This document shows, one piece after another, positions 45,600-55,984 of a DNA stretch of 64,000 nt. How positions within the stretch are numbered: the stretch's first letter is position 1; each line of letters opens with the position of its first letter. The notes beneath the pieces are model-generated. The model saw only the letters and a list, made by a program, of their open reading frames with translations. It made no database searches and was not told the origin of the DNA. Origin of the DNA: Conus ventricosus (lineage: Eukaryota; Mollusca; Gastropoda; Neogastropoda; Conidae); NCBI GenBank assembly GCA_018398815.1, contig CM031601.1, forward strand, positions 37,105,433 through 37,169,432, in the 5' to 3' direction. The translations under genes were made by a program, and so were the position numbers.

Positions 45600-47720
45600 C
45601 AGTGTGAGGAACAGTAAACCGATCAACTTTTGCCTTGTGGCTTTCTTGGCAAGCTGGTCAACCATCTCATTGCCTCGAATGCCCACATGGCTGGGAACCC
45701 AAGCAAACACTACGTTGTGTCCGTTTGATTTTAGGGACGAGGTAAAAAATTTTCAGCAGCTGAGGGTGCTTGAGATTACTGCCGGCAATGGCCTCCAAAG
45801 CAGAAAGGGAGTCTGATAGAATAAGGAAATCTTTATGTTTCGATTTGGAGATCATCTGAAGTGCCAGGACTAAGGCTGTCAGCTCAGCAGTGTAGATGGA
45901 ACTGTCGGTGAGAATGTGTATGGTACATTTCTGAGGGGGGGTCCACTGCACAAAACACAGCAGAGGCAACTCCCTCCTCAGATTTGGAACCGTCAGTGAA
46001 AATTCTTTTAAAAGATGGAAACTTGGAACACAGTTCAGCAAAAAGGGATTTGTAAATCAAGGAACTAGTGGAATCTTTCCAGTATAAGGCTAAATCAAAC
46101 CGGATGTCTGGTGTTAAGAAAGTCCAAGGAGGTTTGTCAGGAAACTTGGAGAAGTCATTAACAACTCCACGGTCCATATCTGCTTTGTTCAGATGGGGAA
46201 GAATACGAATCCCCAAGGGTGGAATGGAACTGGGATGGTCATCAAATTTCTTTTGGAATTTGGGGTCGAAAACACAGTCGTATGCAGGGCTTTGAGGTTC
46301 AGACGAGAGACTCAGACAGTTATTCAAGGCAAGTTTTAGTTGGCGATTTGAGAGGGATGGTTCTCCTGCTTCCGCATGCAAGCTATAAACAGGAGTGGTA
46401 CGGAACGCACCCAGACACAATTGAAGCCCTTGATGGTGGATAGGGTCTAGACTTTTCAGGTAGGACGGTCTGGCAGAGCCGTACACGACACACCCATAGT
46501 CCAGCTTGGAGCGGATCAGAGCCCTGTAAAGATGGAGGAGAGTTTTCCTGTCAGCACCCCAATCTGTGTGCGCCACAACTTGCAGAATGTTCAGTGCTTT
46601 CTGACATGCAGTTTTTAAGTATTGGATATGACTTTTGAAGTTTAATTTTTGATCAAAAATAACCCCCAGAAATTTGGCTTCTTTTACAGCTGGAATGGTG
46701 GACTTGTCCAGACGAATTTCAGGATCAGCAAAGAATTGATGACGAAAATTGTGGAAATGGATTAACTGAGTTATGGTACTTGAGAAGGTAAACCCATTTT
46801 CCTCAGCCCACTGTTGGATCTTGTTGACACAAAGTTGGAGTCGACGCTGTACGCTGGCATAAGAAGCTCCAACTGCGTACAGCACAAAATCGTCAACGAA
46901 CAGAGAGGACTCAGAACCGTGGCTTACCGATTTCACGATGTTGTTGATTTTGATGCTGAAAAGGGCAGGAGAAAGGATGCTCCCTTGAGGGTACACCCAA
47001 CTCCTGCCCATGGATGTCAGAGAGTGTGGTGCCAACATGCACCTGGCACTGTTGATCAGCCAGAAAGTTTTGGATAAACAGAGGCAGATGACCACGAAAA
47101 CCAAGTTAATGCTGATCCATAAGGATTCCTGATTTCCGAGTGGTGTCATACGCTTTTTCTAAGTCAAAAAAAATAGCAACCACATGGTGTTTATTGACAA
47201 AGGCATTGCGGATGGTGGTTTCCAGACAGACTAAATGGTCAACTGTCGAGTGGTACTTCCGGAACCCGCACTGTTCACTGGCCAAAAGGCCATCGGTTTC
47301 CAGCTTCCACATCAGACGGGAGTTGACCATCTTTTCCATTAGCCTACAGAGGCAGCTGGTCAGAGCTATTGGGCGATAATTTGAAGGGTTGGTAAGGTCC
47401 TCTCCAGGCTTGGGGATTGGAATGATCAGGGCTTTCCGCCAGGAGGGCTGAAAGCACCCTGTGGTCCAGATATCGTTGTATACTTTAAGAAGGGTCTGGA
47501 GACAGCTTTCTGGAAGATGTTTCAAAACCTGATAATGAATGTCATCCAGACCAGGGGCAGAATCACAGGTTTGCAAAGCTGATTTAAGTTCATCAATTGA
47601 AAAAGGTAGATTGTAGGCTTCAGAGTTGTCTGATGTGAAATTATATGAGGATTTCTCTCTGAGTTGTTTGTTTCTTAAAAAGGCTGCAGATTTATTTGAA
47701 GATGAGGAGTTCTGTTGCAT
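45600..47720 (-). pseudogene. LINE ORF2 (RT and start of RNase H), frame-shifted
   Basis: From 47720: linker SSYNFTSDNSEAYNLPFSID, then RT motifs APGLDDIHYQVLKHLP, PIPKPGEDLTNPSNYRPIAL, GFRKYHSTVDHLV and AIFFDLEKAYDT. After a shift near 47110-47149 come the palm (PQGSILSPALF, SLFVDDFVLYA) and thumb. RNase H starts with FTDGSKSEEGVA at about 45990 and shifts again. The catalytic DD is present. Confidence 0.85.
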
Positions 47721-47790
47721 GGTGGAGGCCAGCAGATTGGCAACAGTTTTTGTTTGTCAGTTATCAGATGAGAATGTCCCCGAACAGTTC

Positions 47791-48432
47791 CCAAATCAAA
47801 AACTCAACCCCAAAGGCAGAAACAGCCCCTAAACAAAAGTCTCTTTCAAGAGTATGAAGGTGTAATACATAGCCCCCACTCTCCCACAAAGGTTCAAATT
47901 GACAAGAAGCAAGCAAATAACCAAAAAGTGATGAGCAGAATCAGGACAAGACCCATAAAATAAGAACTGATAGTGCCAGTCAATAAAAGCTAAAGTACGT
48001 AATAACAGGAGAAAAAATTTTGTACACATCAATCATACAGTTATCCTGGGGAACCTGAACAAGGTACACAGACAAAAATAGAGAAAAGCAAATGTAAAGC
48101 GGCAAAAATTGGCAGGACAGGCAAGAAATGCAGAGATCAAAATCAATGTGGATGTGTTGCCGCCTGGGCAATGACTATTCCCCCCTGACAGCCGAGAACT
48201 TCCAGGTCTTCAGTTATGTCACAGAAGTAAAATCTGCCAGAAGTTGTAGCTTACTGCCCAACAAATGTAAACACTACAACATTTCACAAGAGGATAAAAA
48301 TGGCAGACAGAGCCCAGACTTCATGTGGCATAATGTCTGCTGTAAGGGGAAGTGGTTTCTGGCCACAGGCGAACGCCTGGTGAATAGCCTGCCTAAGTCA
48401 CAAGCTGGGTCTGACAGCGGTATTCACAGCGG
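47791..48432. other. Interior of the DIRS-like element, nothing recognised
   Basis: Sequence between the two LINE insertions. No coding signature was recognised. Confidence 0.4.
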
Positions 48433-48980
48433 TAGCCCAGCCGACCACAAAGGGCCATATCAGGGCTGTCACATGTTCAAGTCAACTCACAAGGAAATTA
48501 AGAAATTTTGAAAACCTTCATTTACACAACCCTTTAAGTTACACTTTCTAAACACACCAGAAATTTTAGTTGCAAAGTGAGGCGACTGCAGGCGGAAATC
48601 TAAACAAATCTTAAATGTAATTAATAGTGAACCGCCCAGAAAATGTAGACAAATGAATCACAAGACAAAACACGTCGTATTTCAACCTCTTAGGTCTTCT
48701 TCCAGAAATTTTGTTTAAAATCTTTCTTCTGTATAATCTTAGATCAGATAAAAAAATGTTAATCTCCTTCTGAAATTCAAAGATGACATCAGGTGGGACA
48801 ACACTGAACAAGGTTTTCATGGAGTCTGCTGTAAAGTGTTTATGTCTCACATCATGCAAGTCCCAACACTCTAAAAGAACATGTTTCACAGTGAGTGGTA
48901 CATGACATGGAGCTTCTTCACCTTTCAAAAGATAAGAATGGGTGCAAAAGAAATGGCCTGTACACAATGGCACAAGAGGT
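48433..48980 (-). mobile_element. 5'-truncated LINE copy (3'UTR and ORF2 tail) with a 134-bp insertion
   Basis: The minus strand gives LKGEEAPCHVPLTVKHVLLE and WDLHDVRHKHF, the Cys/His tail of ORF2. The GATAA tail is lost. At 48568-48701 an unrelated 134-bp stretch is flanked by the 11-bp direct repeat CCAGAAATTTT (48557-48567 and 48702-48712). Confidence 0.8.
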
Positions 48981-49579
48981 CATTGAAACAGCCAGTTTCA
49001 AAGCTGATTTGGGTGATGCCAAGACAACTGTTGATGTGGATGACTGCTGTTGTTACAAAGCTGCAATACAACACAACGTTTTAAAAATTTTGGGCTGAAA
49101 TTCATTCCTGAGAAGCCAAAGAATGAGAATCTTCTCCCTCCAAGGAAAAGCGAACTTAAATGGGCATTTGTGGAAATGCATGATGAGCAGAAATGAAGTC
49201 CCAAAAAATGGCAGAGCCGAAAAAGGTGTGTTCCTCCACCAAGGAAAAGGAAAAAACTGGGCTAGTTCTGGTATTGTGCAATGTTGTGGACTCATTAAGA
49301 GCAATCACCCTGGCTGCCCTATCTGGGGTTGAGACAAAATTAGCTCCCTCCTTTTCCAATTTTGTTTCTTGGAAGATCCTGATAATATGGCCTTGTTCCA
49401 TGCCAAGTGAGAATAAAAAAATTTGTTTGGACAGGTGATATGAGAAAAAGACATGCGGAAAAACATCATACAGAATAAGACACAAAGATAAAAACCAAGA
49501 ACCACAGAAAAAATTCAAACATAGTGAGAGTATATTTCACACAAACAGAATGTCAGGAACAAATGGAATGATCGGTCTG

Positions 49580-50505
49580 CATTCGTTATGCATGCATCAG
49601 TCACCAACCACCCAAGAACACATGGAATGATCTGTCTGCATTCATTATGCATGCATCAGACACTAACCATCAAAGGAATGCATGGAATGATCCATCTACA
49701 TTCATTATGCATGCATCAGTCACCAACCACCCAAGGAACACATGTAATGATCTGTCTGCATTCATTATGCATGCACCAGTCATCAACCACCCAAGAACAC
49801 ATGGAATGATCCGTCTGTATTCATTACGCATGCATCAGTCACCAATCATCCGAGGAGCACATGGAATGATCCGCCTGCATTCATTATGCATGCATCAGTC
49901 ACCTATCACCCTAAAACATATGGAATGATCAGTCTGCATTCATTATGCATGCATCAGTGATCAACCACCCAAGAACACATGGAATGATCCGTCTGTATTC
50001 ATTATGCATACATCAATCATCAACCACCCAAGAACACAATAAGATGATCCATCTGCATTCATTGTGCATGCATCAGTCATCAAACACCCAAGAACACATG
50101 GAATGATCCGTCTGTATTCATTATGCATGCATCAGTCATCAACCACCCCAAAACACATGGAATGATCCGCCTGCATTCATTATGCATGCATCAGTCACCA
50201 ATCACCCCAAAACACATGGAATGATCAGTCTGTATTCATTATGCATGCATCAGTCACCAATCACCCCAAAACACATGGAAAGATCCGTCTGTATTCATTA
50301 TGCATGCATCAGTCACCAACCACCCCAAAACACATGGAATGATCAGTCTGCATTCATTATGCATGCATCAGTCACCGACTACCCAAGGATCACATAGAAT
50401 GATCCATCTACATTCATCATGCATACATCAATCACCAACCACCCAAGAACACAATAAGATGATCCATCTGCATTCATTGTGCATGCATCAGTCATCACCC
50501 ACCCC
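49580..50505. repeat. ~59-bp minisatellite, about 16 copies
   Basis: The unit contains CATGGAATGATCCGTCTGCA, TTCATTATGCATGCATCAGT and CACCAACCACCCAAGAACA. The core ATGCATGCAT is self-complementary. It ends about 100 bp from the donor of the 50.6-kb exon, followed by (CA)n at 50548-50572. Confidence 0.95.
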
Positions 50506-50602
50506 TTGGATGAACTGCCTCACACTAACCCCCCTCCCCGTCCAACACAACACACACACACACACACACACACACCCCTCCCTCCGACTGGTCATCTTCT
50601 AC

Positions 50603-50812
50603 CTTAGAGTTGTCCAGCGAGGGCTGAGCAGGGTTGACTCCCCTGGCCTTAAAGGCCATGTCAGCTTCAATGACATAGGTTCGAAGCTGACCGATGGCCC
50701 AACGGTACAGCTCGGCAAAGGTCATCTCCAGGAGGATGCGATCACATGGAGGAATCAGTTGAACATCAGCAAGACAGTGAGGGAGAGGTGGGCTGCCCGA
50801 GGGTGGTGTTTT
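50603..50812 (-). CDS. HERC2: HERC2-like exon
   Basis: The donor is GTAGAAGATG (50602-50593). The likely acceptor is TTATCATTCACAG (up to 50813), giving 210 bp, phase 0 at both ends. The core reads LIPPCDRILLEMTFAELYRW, then IGQLRTYVIEADMAFKARG. The core is clearly conserved-looking coding sequence; the first ~15 residues (Pro/Ser rich) depend on the acceptor choice and are less sure. The HERC2 assignment rests on phase continuity with the downstream exons. Confidence 0.75.
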
Positions 50813-50895
50813 CTGTGAATGATAACGGGAGAATCTGCTTCACCTGTGATTCCTATTTATTTATGTACAGCATCCATTTGATTAATGACTTGTTT

Positions 50896-50934
<39 letters not shown>

Positions 50935-50938
<4 letters not shown>

Positions 50939-51562
50939 CCTGTTTACCCCCCTATTCACTTGCTCAGTAGATTGGACCTCCCAAGTCAGTAGATTTGCAT
51001 GTCAAGTCAGTAGATTTTTCATGGCGTTTTTCTTCGCGGCATTTCTTCTTAGGCAAAGAGTACAATATCAACTCATAGCAGTATTTAATTGAGAGTATAG
51101 ATGACAGCTTTAAAAAGTAAGCTAAAATGTTATTAAAGCAAACAAAAGAAAGAAAAACAACAAAAACTCACCAAAGAAGCGCTGAAATAGCCCATACTCT
51201 CATACTTGCAGAACTTAGGTCATTGGTGTAGGAGGTGGGGATAGGAGGAAAAACCACAGTGCTTGAATGCCATCTCACTTTGAAGTAGGGGGGTGGGGGT
51301 AGGAGGAAAAAACCACAGTCCTTGAATGTCATCTCACTTTGAAGTAGGGGGTGGGGATTGGAAGAAAATACAGAACTTGGGTATTTACTATTATTTCACT
51401 CTGAAGAAGGGGTAGGTGGGAGGGAGGTGGTGGAGATGGGGGGACAGACATGACTGAAAGGATCTCACTGCTTCAGGCTGCTGGCATAAGCAGACTTCAG
51501 CTTCTTCAGAGAGGTTTCTGAGAAACTCTGAATCCTCCACCAAGTCATTGGGGGTGGACTAG

Positions 51563-51626
<64 letters not shown>

Positions 51627-51658
51627 AAGAGATTACAGAGACAGAGAAAAAAACAAAC

Positions 51659-51713
<55 letters not shown>

Positions 51714-52518
51714 CATCTGAGGCAATCTTGCTGTCCGGACAGATCCACTTGATCGCTCGCACAAGCTTGTCAGCTGACGCCAATGGCAAGTTGCATTCAG
51801 CGATCACGCCACACAACGTTGCCTCGGAACGAGTGATCTGGAGTTCCAGCATGTTTTTTTTTCCTCTTCCGCAGGTGAAGCGGCCATAAAAAACTGAGTT
51901 ATCCGTCCACCAATCGCTGCTTGAGGCGTTCGACTTGTGGTTGTCAGTCGGATGTGGCGTTTTATGTCGTGCTGTCCGCCGTGCCCAATTCCGAAGTGAA
52001 CATGCACTTTCGCAAAACGCAAAATCTTCGCCTTGGGTGATGCCACTAATCCCGGAAAATCTTTCGAGTACGATGGTTTGAATCGTTGTAAATATTTCTT
52101 CTTTTTCGCCGATGATTTTCCATTCCATGGCTATCTTCACGCCTAGTAGTGTCATCTTCACTGTCCGTTTCATGGACTTCGCTTCTTTCGCCGCCATCTG
52201 AATGCAGATACTTTTCGCGCCTTTCGCACTAAAGAGTGACAAGCATCTTTGTACTGTACGCTAGGCAGCATGTGTGCTGCCGGCGTGATGCTAACCTATC
52301 TCTGTGTCGCTTAGGCCTAGGCCTAGTGCCGTTAGCGCGAGCGGACCTCGGGGTTTCTTTCGAAAGTGCCTTGTTTCAAACTGCCGAGTGCGTAGACGGC
52401 GCAAACCGGGAGAAAACCAAATCGGACATCGGGAGATCGATGCTATGACCGGGAACCGGGATGTGACCTACGAAAACGGAAGAATCTCCCGGCGAAAACG
52501 GGAAGTAAACAGGTTCTG
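50935..52518 (-). mobile_element. hAT-like DNA transposon in a TA repeat
   Basis: The left end CAGACCTGTTTACCCCCC and the inverted right end CAGAACCTGTTTACTTCCC form terminal inverted repeats starting CAG, as in hAT elements. Both flanks are TA microsatellite (50899-50934 and 52519-52560), so the 8-bp duplication cannot be read uniquely. Inside are a ~70-bp repeat (51215-51425), long (GA)n tracts (51559-51711) and a zinc-finger frame. It has no transposase catalytic core. Confidence 0.75.
51712..52197 (-). pseudogene. BED-like zinc-finger, hAT-derived frame
   Basis: The frame from ATG 52197 reads MAAKEAKSMKRTVKMTLLGV. Near 52010 the best match moves to another frame with FGIGHGGQHDIKRHI (the His part of a BED/TTF finger), then returns to LPLASADKLVRAIKWICPDS, a block that follows the finger in many hAT-derived invertebrate proteins. 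Two frame shifts and no transposase core suggest a relic. Confidence 0.6.
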
Positions 52519-52558
<40 letters not shown>

Positions 52559-52873
52559 TAACATTGGCATGACATGCATCTGATGTTTGTATTCATCAGT
52601 TATTGTTGTTTGTCAGCAAACACAAGTAACTGTTTGTTTGCCTACTTAGAATAGGCAACAGATCATAAGGCACAGCATCAGTGCATATTCTGCTAGTTGA
52701 CTGATGGCTGTTCTGAAAGGGAAGTCTGTAAGATCTTCCCCAAAGTGTGTGCGTGCGTGCGTGTGTGTGTGTGCCTGTGTACCATCTATTTTTTTTTCAC
52801 CGTGTGACTCAATGCATGACTTAAAGATGATGCTAACACAAGGAGCAAGATGCGTGAGCAGCCTGTCCCTCAC

Positions 52874-53010
52874 CTTGGTCGCGTTCCAACAGTGATGATT
52901 CCTTGCCCAGCCACACAGGATGGCATGCTTGACAGAGGGAATGAGGTAGTCCTGATGAACGAGGCTCAGCATGCCTTGGATTCCTTCAGACGTAACTCCG
53001 CACGCCCCAC
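52874..53010 (-). CDS. HERC2: HERC2-like exon, most upstream in the window
   Basis: The acceptor is TTGTGTTCCACCAG (up to 53011) and the donor GTGAGGGAC (52873-52865). The 137-bp exon enters with two bases and ends in phase 0, compatible with the 50.8-kb exon. It encodes GVTSEGIQGMLSLVHQDYLI then PSVKHAILCGWARNHHCW. The helical repeat-like character suits HERC2, but I cannot place it on the protein from memory. Assignment is by strand, phase and proximity. Confidence 0.65.
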
Positions 53011-53640
53011 CTGGTGGAACACAATAAGGACAGTTTTGTTGTCTCTGATATTTCTTCTTTAAACAAGTCCTCAGTTCCACTGAACGGAAAAGTCACAATT
53101 ATAAAAATATATTATTCTAAACACAATTGTTTCTCTTAAAATCATATTTGATAAAAGACTGAAGTCCATTTCAATTGTAACTTACAATCTGAAATGTCAG
53201 CAACATAAACAGATTGATCACTTCCAACAGTATCAACATGGTATAACATAAATATTTGGAGAAGTGCAGAAACTGATTTATTAACAAAGGGAAACAGCGC
53301 AGTTTCAAGGGTGACTACTCAAGCAGTCTTATTTGGGACTGGAGCATAGTTAGCTCCTTTGCTCTCAAGTTCAGGAATTCCTGACTTTGGGACATTGTTT
53401 TATCGCCAGTAGCATTAAGACCGCTGTTGGACTGGCAAGTATGAACACAATTCAGGTGTATGCAAATGGACTGATTGTTTCCAGTATCATCAATTGGTTA
53501 GCACCACATTTGGTTAACCCAAAATTAGACCAACTGATAAAGGAAAAAATCATTCCTCCATCTCATGCAAAGTGGTCTGGACTGTAGTGCGTGAGACAAT
53601 GGAAAGGTGGTGAGTCAATATGAAGGTTACTCTCACACGG
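53011..53640. other. Intron with a remnant of the DIRS-like terminus
   Basis: At about 53310-53400, GGAGCATAGTTAGCTCCTTT resembles the inverted terminus at 49215-49440. The remainder shows nothing recognised. Confidence 0.35.
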
Positions 53641-55005
53641 TCTACTCATTGTCGTGGTGTGGGAGCTTGTGTACCCCTATGACCCAGAGAGCTATGCCAG
53701 CAGGAGTGTATGCTCCTGGTAGGGCCACCCAAGCTGGACAGGGCAAAGGGTAGAAGTCAGACCAAAATGCAGACCAACTCTCCCGGAGGTTAAACGGTTT
53801 TGCGTAGGGCTAACAAACCTACCTGTATTTAAAAAAAAAAAGAAAAAGAATAAAAAAAAGAGGGGGTGGTGTTTACACTGCACCACTGGGCGGATGAACT
53901 GCCCCGGGGCAATCAACGGCCAGGGCAATGAGGACCTTGTATGTCCCAACAGCTACGTGTACAAAACCAAAGCGACCCATTAAAATATTTGTGGATCTCG
54001 GCTTGCGGAAGCAAGAGAAGGAAAACCAAGAGAAAACCCGGCCAACTGTAAACTGTTACCAGAACAGGAGATTACTGAAGATGGCTCCACAGTGGCCTCT
54101 CTAAAGGGTGTGATCTAATCAAAACTGGCTGTGCATGCACTCTACGACACATGGCTATGCAGACAATGCTAGACTGATGTGGTGTCGTCTTCCTGGACCG
54201 TAGCCAGAGGGGACAGCGCCGACCCCCCGCCCCAAAGGGGCCCATCCATGACTACCGACCATGGACTTGATGCTTCACAGACTCTTGGGTGGAGAACAGA
54301 TTGGAGCGCGTGGGCAAGCAGCACTTCGGATGTCCACTGGAATGTGGAAGAGTACAGCACAAGAAGGTTGAGCTCCAGCGGTTTCTGCGTGAAAATGTGA
54401 CTGATGTATGTTGCATCCAAGAGACTCACCTCAAGAACAGTCACCGCTTTTTCATAAGAGGTTACAAGCTGTTCAGACAAGACCGAGAGAACAGACCAAA
54501 GGGAGGCCTCATCACCCTGGTAAGGAACAACATCCCAGTGGCAGACCCAGATTTTCTGGTCAAGCTGATCTCGACACAGAATTCCTGGAGTCAAGTTGGT
54601 GTTGCCAGGCACGTCAGTGACAGTCCTCAATGTCTGCTCATCTGCAAACCAGATACAGCTCGACTCCATTCTCGCTGACTCCCACAGAGACTTTAACAGC
54701 CATTCACCCAGCTGGGCTACCAAGATCTCAACAAGAAGGGAGAAGATGTTGAAAACTGCACAATCATAACCAGCTGATCCTCATCAACAGACCAGAAGAT
54801 CCATCTACGTACTACTCACGAGCATGGAGGACCACTAAACAAATCCTGACCTGGCCTTTGCAACAGACAACATCCACACTGCATTGCCCAAAGGGAGGTG
54901 TCGCTCCAGCTTGGAGGCAGTGACCACAGGCCAGTAATCATCACAGTACAGAGACAGTTTGAAATCCATCCAACCAGGCTCCCCGCAAGCTGGAATTACA
55001 AGAAG
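53640..55005 (+). mobile_element. 5' part of another LINE (AP endonuclease), plus strand
   Basis: The 5' region begins near GAGCTATGCCAGCAGGAGTG. The endonuclease is visible in shifting plus frames: KKVELQRFLRENVTDVCCIQ, ETHLKNSHRFFIRGY, KGGLITLVRNNIPVA and finally GGSDHRPVIITVQ near 54905-54945. The QETH and SDHRP motifs are catalytic in AP endonucleases. It is a different LINE from the RNase H family. It is cut off at about 55005 by the DIRS fragment. Confidence 0.8.
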
Positions 55006-55770
55006 GCCCCCGCCAGATGAACCGAAGGTAAACGTCTGTGGGAAAGGTGTATGAGGATCTGAAAGTAAGCGTCCTTTAGATCTATTGAGGTGGCCCATCC
55101 TGATGGTGGATGGAGTCTCTGATCTGGGTCGGGGTCTCCATCTGAATTTGGTGAGTCTGAGGAACTTGTTGATGGGGACAGGTCGAGGATGGGCCTCCAG
55201 CCTCCCGAAGGTTTGGGGACTACAAACAGTGCGAGTAAAACCCGGGGTAGGATAGGATATCTCCGAGATAGTCCCTTTTTGGAGGATTCCTCGACTTCCT
55301 GGCGAAGTGCCTCCACCTGGGCAGGAGGGGGTTCACAAGGGAGGTGTGGCGAGGGTAGGAAAGGAGGCGTTTGTGTGCCCAAGGCAGGCGGAACCCCTCA
55401 TGTAAAACTGCCACAATCCATGGGTTGAGGCCCATATGTAGCCACTGTGGGCGTGCCGGGATAGGCTGCCTGCCAGAGGGCCGGGAGGGGTGGGGGGGGT
55501 TCTGCCAGTTCCCGCAGTCCCATAGGTGAGTCTGCCAGTCACTTCCGAGGCCGTGCCTGCTGGCCGAACCGAAAATTCTGCAGGGGGGTTCGGTTTCGAC
55601 CTAGAGGCGATACTAGGGCGCCTGGCGGGCCGTGTGGTGCAAGAGGGTGCCTGTTTGGGGTAAGGCTGGGGTCTGAAGGATTGGGCGGAGCGAAAGGAGG
55701 GTCCAGGGCGAGGCTGGCGAGGGGGCCTGACCGCAAAGATGCTGCCTACCTGCATTCTTCGACTGCGGGG
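55006..55770 (-). pseudogene. DIRS RT fragment (left part of a split element)
   Basis: The minus strand reads GLNPWIVAVLHEGFRLPWAH, VVPKPSGGWRPILDLSP, and in other frames SIDLKDAYFQILIH. These are the fingers and first palm motifs of DIRS RT. The catalytic DD block is not included: homology stops at about 55006. It is the other half of the fragment at 61737-62388, separated by the LINE at 55771-61736. Confidence 0.8.
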
Positions 55771-55984
55771 TAAGATAAGATAAGATAAGATAATGTTCTT
55801 ATAGCCCAGCCGACCGCAGAGGGCCACATCAGGGCTGTCACCACGTTAAAATCAACTCAGTCATTTAAAAATAAAAAAAAAAATAAAAAAAAAAAAAAAA
55901 ACTTTCACACATCTCGTTAAATGACATCGTCTACAAACGAAAACCCGAAACTTTGTTAAAAATCCTTCTTCCGTAAAAAACTCA

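Larger units (their letters stand above)
43046..47790 (-). mobile_element. 5'-truncated LINE copy of a diverged subfamily, hosting a SINE and a hAT
   Basis: The tail is (GGTAA)n instead of (GATAA)n on the plus strand, and the 3'UTR is diverged, so this is an older or sister subfamily. The sequence is interrupted at 43459/44317 by a SINE and at about 44430/45527 by a hAT-like element. Removing both restores colinearity with the copy at 34 kb. Homology ends near 47790 in the endonuclease-RT linker. Confidence 0.88.
42630..49470. mobile_element. Second DIRS-like element family, non-autonomous, invaded by LINEs
   Basis: The left terminus at about 42655-42880 (TACTTACCTATCCAAACAAT and on) is matched, inverted, by 49215-49465, ending GTTTGGACAGGTGATATGAG. 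A region at 42934-43020 joins inverted copies of both ends, as in a DIRS internal complementary region. Excluding the LINE copies inside, only about 1.4 kb is left and no pol domains are seen, so it would depend on another element. The TIR similarity is moderate and read by eye. Confidence 0.6.
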
